From Paracoccaceae bacterium (GTDB lineage: Bacteria > Pseudomonadota > Alphaproteobacteria > Rhodobacterales > Rhodobacteraceae), in contig JAFIEC010000315.1 of assembly GCA_020832725.1 (NCBI GenBank), forward strand, positions 1 to 8,807: DNA of 8,807 nucleotides. The letters are read 5' to 3'. Of this stretch, positions 6,927 to 8,807 are shown one piece after another. Position numbers and translations under genes: made by a program. The first letter of the stretch is position 1. The number at the start of each line of letters is the position of its first letter. The notes beneath the pieces were generated by a model, which saw only the letters and a list, made by a program, of their open reading frames with translations, was not told the origin of the DNA and made no database searches.

Positions 6927-7148
6927 TCACGCGTCGAGCGACACGCGCTCTGAGATCTCGCGGATCTGGGACCGGGACACCCCGATGTCGGCAAGTTCGC
7001 GGTCGCTGAGTTGGGACAGGGCCTCGCGGGTCACGCGGGACATGTTCCAGCGGCGGAAGCGGGTGCCCAGATCGGTGAAGAGGGCGGAAAGCGACAGGCC
7101 GGCCCGATCGAGGAGCCCGGTCCTGTCATGGGCGTCATAGGTGGCCAT
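6927..7148 (-). CDS. DUF1127 domain protein (YjiS-like)
   Basis: A 73-aa protein whose C-terminal two thirds (about 25-65) is a DUF1127 domain: an Arg-rich amphipathic helix (RFRRWNMSRVTREAL), then the signature LSQLSDRELADIGVSRSQI (45-62). The N-terminal 24 residues are a family-variable extension. Short DUF1127 proteins in Rhodobacter and Agrobacterium have been linked to RNA turnover, small RNA control and stress, phosphate or carbon adaptation; whether this longer paralogue shares that role is unknown. The start at ATG 7148 is fixed by AAGGAT at 7160-7155 with 6 nt spacing; an in-frame upstream ATG at 7241 is rejected because it would read through the hairpin region and lacks this site. 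A terminator-like hairpin ends 5 nt before the ribosome site. It is divergent from ruvC and convergent with the small membrane protein gene. Confidence 0.9.
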   Translation of the reverse strand: MATYDAHDRTGLLDRAGLSLSALFTDLGTRFRRWNMSRVTREALSQLSDRELADIGVSRSQIREISERVSLDA

Positions 7149-7165
7149 GAGAGTATCCTTGGTTG

Positions 7166-7186
7166 AAAACCGGGCATTGTGCCCGG
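7166..7186 (-). terminator. Terminator-like hairpin with T-run just upstream of the DUF1127 ribosome site
   Basis: On the minus strand CCGGGCA (7186-7180), a CAA loop and TGCCCGG (7176-7170) form a perfect 7-bp GC-rich stem followed directly by TTTT (7169-7166), the layout of an intrinsic terminator. It lies in the leader of the DUF1127 gene, 5 nt before its AAGGAT site. It could end a small leader RNA, act as an attenuator, or simply be a 5' stabilising hairpin. A weak promoter candidate (TTGTTG 7226-7221, 17 bp, TAACTG 7203-7198) lies just upstream and would place the hairpin near the 5' end of the message. Confidence 0.5.
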
Positions 7187-7237
7187 CTACTGCCGAGCAG
7201 TTAGGCGTGTTGCGAACTGCCAACAACGCTTGATTGT

Positions 7238-7266
7238 GCAATGCCGCAATGCAGAAACGGCATTGC
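7238..7266. repeat. Inverted repeat GCAATGCCG/CGGCATTGC in the DUF1127-ruvC intergenic region
   Basis: A perfect 9-bp inverted repeat (7238-7246 and 7258-7266) with an 11-nt loop. Inside it GCAATGC occurs a second time (7246-7252), so the right arm GCATTGC (7260-7266) could pair with either copy, giving two alternative stems. No T-run follows on either strand, so it is not a terminator. It may be an operator for a dimeric protein or part of a structured RNA. Confidence 0.6.
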
Positions 7267-7280
7267 TGCCGGCCCGGCAG
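7266..7280. repeat. 15-bp palindrome CTGCCGG-C-CCGGCAG
   Basis: Two perfect 7-bp arms flank a single central C at 7273. It directly abuts the preceding inverted repeat, sharing base 7266. With a 1-nt centre it cannot fold fully as a hairpin without opening the inner pairs, so a dimeric protein-binding site is as likely as an RNA structure. High GC raises the chance of such palindromes occurring by accident. Confidence 0.45.
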
Positions 7281-7406
7281 GTGCCGCTCCGATGCTCGAC
7301 GCCCGCCGCGCCGGCCAAGGCCCTTGGAGCGGGCCGCCGGCTCGTGCTAGCGATGCCGTGCAGGTGGCACCCGGAGTGGCCGCCGCAAACACAGGCAGGA
7401 GGTGCC

Positions 7407-7922
7407 ATGCGGGTGCTCGGCATCGACCCAGGCCTGAGGTTCATGGGCTGGGGCGTGATCACGGTCCGGGGCAACGTGCTGGGCCACGTTGCCAACGGCG
7501 TCTGCGAGGGACGCGGCACCGAGATGGGGCTGCGCCTGCACAGCCTGTTTGCCCAGCTTGAAGAGGTCATCGCCGCCCACATGCCCGATTGTGCGGCGAT
7601 CGAGCAGACCTTCGTCAACCGCGACGCCGCAGGCTCGCTCAAGCTGGGTCAGGCGCGGGGCGTCGCCCTGCTGGCGCTGGCGCGCGCGGGTCTGCAGACA
7701 GCGGAATACGCGCCCAACGCCATCAAGAAGACGGTGGTCGGCACCGGGCATGCCGCCAAGGAGCAGATCGCCCACATGGTACGGCTGCAGTTTCCCGGAG
7801 TGGCGCTGGCCGGGCCGGATGCGGCCGATGCAATGGCGATCGCGATGACCCATGCGTTCCATGCGCGCAATGGCGCACGGCTGGCAGAGGCGCTGGCACG
7901 CGCCGAGGGGCCCCGCCCGTGA
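7407..7922 (+). CDS. ruvC: Crossover junction endodeoxyribonuclease RuvC
   Basis: A 171-aa Holliday junction resolvase that nicks four-way junctions symmetrically during recombinational repair, working with RuvAB. All four catalytic acidic residues fall at the same positions as in E. coli RuvC: Asp7 (LGIDPGL), Glu66 (AAIEQTF), Asp138 and Asp141 (GPDAADAMAIA). The RNase H-like fold is complete and length is normal. ATG 7407 is supported by a perfect AGGAGG at 7397-7402, 4 nt upstream, and by the family's invariant start just before the first strand; the reading frame stays open upstream to 7179 but is not homologous there. It is first in the ruvC-ruvA-ruvB operon; its TGA stop overlaps the ruvA GTG start in GTGA. 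No clear promoter and no SOS (LexA) box could be recognised in the 258 bp upstream. Confidence 0.97.
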   Translation: MRVLGIDPGLRFMGWGVITVRGNVLGHVANGVCEGRGTEMGLRLHSLFAQLEEVIAAHMPDCAAIEQTFVNRDAAGSLKLGQARGVALLALARAGLQTAEYAPNAIKKTVVGTGHAAKEQIAHMVRLQFPGVALAGPDAADAMAIAMTHAFHARNGARLAEALARAEGPRP

Positions 7923-8605
7923 TCGGGCGGCTGCGCGGCAGGGTCGCCCTTCGGGGGCCGGACCATGTCATGCTCGACGTCGGCGGCGTCGGCTATGTCG
8001 TCCATTGCTCCGAGCGCACCCTTGCGGCCCTGCCCGGCCCCGGCGCGGTTGCGGAGATCTGGACCGAGCTTCTGGTCCGCGAAGACCTGATGCAACTGTT
8101 CGGCTTCCTGTCGCCGGCCGAGCGCGAATGGCACCGGCTGCTGACGTCGGTTCAGGGCGTGGGGGCGCGTGTGTCGCTGGCGATCCTCGGCGCGCTCGGC
8201 ACCGAGGGCGTGGCCCGCGCCATCGCGCTGGGCGATGCAGGCGCGATGCGAAAGGCGCCGGGCGTGGGGCCGAAGCTGGCCCAGCGCGTCGTCAACGAGC
8301 TGCGCGACAAGGCCGCAGGCGTGATCGCGCTGGGCCTCGCCGCGCCGGCCACGCCTGTGGCCGAAGCCTCCGGTGCGGGTGCCGACGGCGACCTTTCAAC
8401 CTTGGATGGCCTTCCGCCCGTTGCCGCGCCCTCCGCGCAGCCCGCGCCCGCCGCTTCTGCCGAGGCGCTGTCGGCCCTCGTCAATCTGGGCTATTCCCAC
8501 GGAGAGGCTGCCGCAGCGGTGGCCGATGCTGCAGTCGAGATGCCCGACGACGGGACCGCTGCCCTGATCCGCGCGGCCCTGCGCCGCCTCGCCCCCAAGG
8601 CCTGA
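7919..8605 (+). CDS. ruvA: Holliday junction branch migration protein RuvA
   Basis: A 228-aa DNA-binding subunit that forms tetramers on Holliday junctions and loads the RuvB motors. The OB-fold domain I (1-64) begins MIGRLRGRV and carries the acidic pin at Glu55-Asp56 (VREDLM), matching E. coli numbering. Domain II has two helix-hairpin-helix motifs, SVQGVGARVSLAIL (77-90) and APGVGPKLAQRVVNEL (113-128). A long Ala/Pro/Gly-rich linker (about 139-182) leads to domain III (183-228, ALSALVNLGYSHGEA), which contacts RuvB. The linker makes the protein about 25 residues longer than E. coli RuvA. The start is GTG 7919, chosen because the family begins M-I-G-[KR]-L exactly there; it overlaps the ruvC stop by 4 bp (GTGA), which implies translational coupling. 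ruvB follows after 3 bp. Confidence 0.97.
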   Translation: MIGRLRGRVALRGPDHVMLDVGGVGYVVHCSERTLAALPGPGAVAEIWTELLVREDLMQLFGFLSPAEREWHRLLTSVQGVGARVSLAILGALGTEGVARAIALGDAGAMRKAPGVGPKLAQRVVNELRDKAAGVIALGLAAPATPVAEASGAGADGDLSTLDGLPPVAAPSAQPAPAASAEALSALVNLGYSHGEAAAAVADAAVEMPDDGTAALIRAALRRLAPKA

Positions 8606-8608
8606 CGC

Positions 8609-8807
8609 ATGAGCACGCCCGATCCCACCCTGCGCCCCGAACCGCGCCCCGAGGATGCCGATCGTGCGCTGCGCCCCCAGATGCTGGCCGACTTCATCGG
8701 GCAGGCGGAGGCGCGGGCAAATCTTGCTGTCTTCATCGGCAGCGCTCGCGGTCGCGGGGTCGCGATGGACCACCCGCTGTTTAACGGCCCCCCCGGCCAC
8801 GGCAAGA
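8609..8807 (+). CDS. ruvB: Holliday junction helicase RuvB, N-terminal part (partial)
   Basis: The first 66 codons of the AAA+ ATPase motor that drives branch migration with RuvA; the gene runs off the right edge. After a Pro-rich, poorly conserved N-terminus comes the family motif LRPQMLADFIGQ (21-32), then the helix EARANLAVFI and the Walker A region LFNGPPGHGK (57-66). Walker A usually reads GPPGLGKTT in RuvB; here His replaces Leu, while the P-loop glycines and Lys66 are kept. ATG 8609 follows the ruvA stop by 3 bp, with AAGG 8 nt upstream inside the ruvA end, so translation is probably coupled. The rest of the ATPase domain and the C-terminal winged helix are outside the window. Confidence 0.96.
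   Translation, partial: MSTPDPTLRPEPRPEDADRALRPQMLADFIGQAEARANLAVFIGSARGRGVAMDHPLFNGPPGHGK

Noticed and set aside
7190..7200. CTGC-CGA-GCAG, an exact match to the CTGC-N3-4-GCAG motif reported for the polyhydroxybutyrate regulator PhaR, with a one-mismatch copy at 7244-7254.
   Set aside because: The same pattern also occurs inside ruvA (near 7933-7943), so at this GC content it is expected by chance; no pha gene is nearby.
7319..7335. GGCCC/GGGCC 5-bp inverted repeat upstream of ruvC.
   Set aside because: A five-pair GC stem is common by chance at this base composition and has no T-run or conserved context.

Overview
The window is a piece of a GC-rich alphaproteobacterial chromosome, most likely Rhodobacterales (Rhodobacter/Paracoccus/Roseobacter-type). 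This rests on the very high third-position GC, the style of the PrmA and Ruv proteins, a DUF1127 protein beside ruvC, and a PuuC-type aldehyde dehydrogenase in a TctAB transporter operon. Both ends are cut inside genes: the left edge holds the last 55 codons of a threonine ammonia-lyase (ilvA) and the right edge the first 66 codons of ruvB. No mobile element, CRISPR array, rRNA or tRNA was seen.

Left half (185-5487): a catabolic cassette. Four minus-strand genes are packed head to tail: tctB (4033-4575), tctA (2526-4022), an NAD-type aldehyde dehydrogenase (1049-2533) and a xylose-isomerase-like TIM-barrel protein (185-1033). Gaps are 10 and 15 bp, and tctA overlaps the dehydrogenase by 8 bp. 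A divergent IclR-family regulator (4708-5487) starts 132 bp from tctB. The shared intergenic region carries two imperfect GTTTC...GAAC palindromes spaced 20 bp and a perfect TTGACA -35-like hexamer facing tctB. The simplest reading is an IclR-controlled operon for import and oxidation of a carboxylate or an aldehyde-yielding compound. The substrate cannot be read from the sequence. The usual periplasmic binding protein gene tctC is absent from the cassette.

Right half (5607-8807): housekeeping genes. prmA (ribosomal protein L11 methyltransferase) is followed by a four-copy 8-bp tandem repeat and a small single-membrane-span protein of unknown function. Convergent to that lies a 73-aa DUF1127 protein. 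Across a 258-bp intergenic region rich in inverted repeats starts the Holliday-junction operon ruvC-ruvA-ruvB, with a 4-bp GTGA overlap between ruvC and ruvA and 3 bp between ruvA and ruvB. RuvC keeps all four catalytic acids and RuvA keeps its acidic pin and both HhH motifs.

Nothing here is convincingly a new defence, mobile or biosynthetic system. The points most worth a second look are the terminator-like hairpin and nearby palindromes just upstream of the DUF1127 gene, the tctC-less transporter cassette with its possible operator pair, and the 8-bp tandem repeat after prmA.
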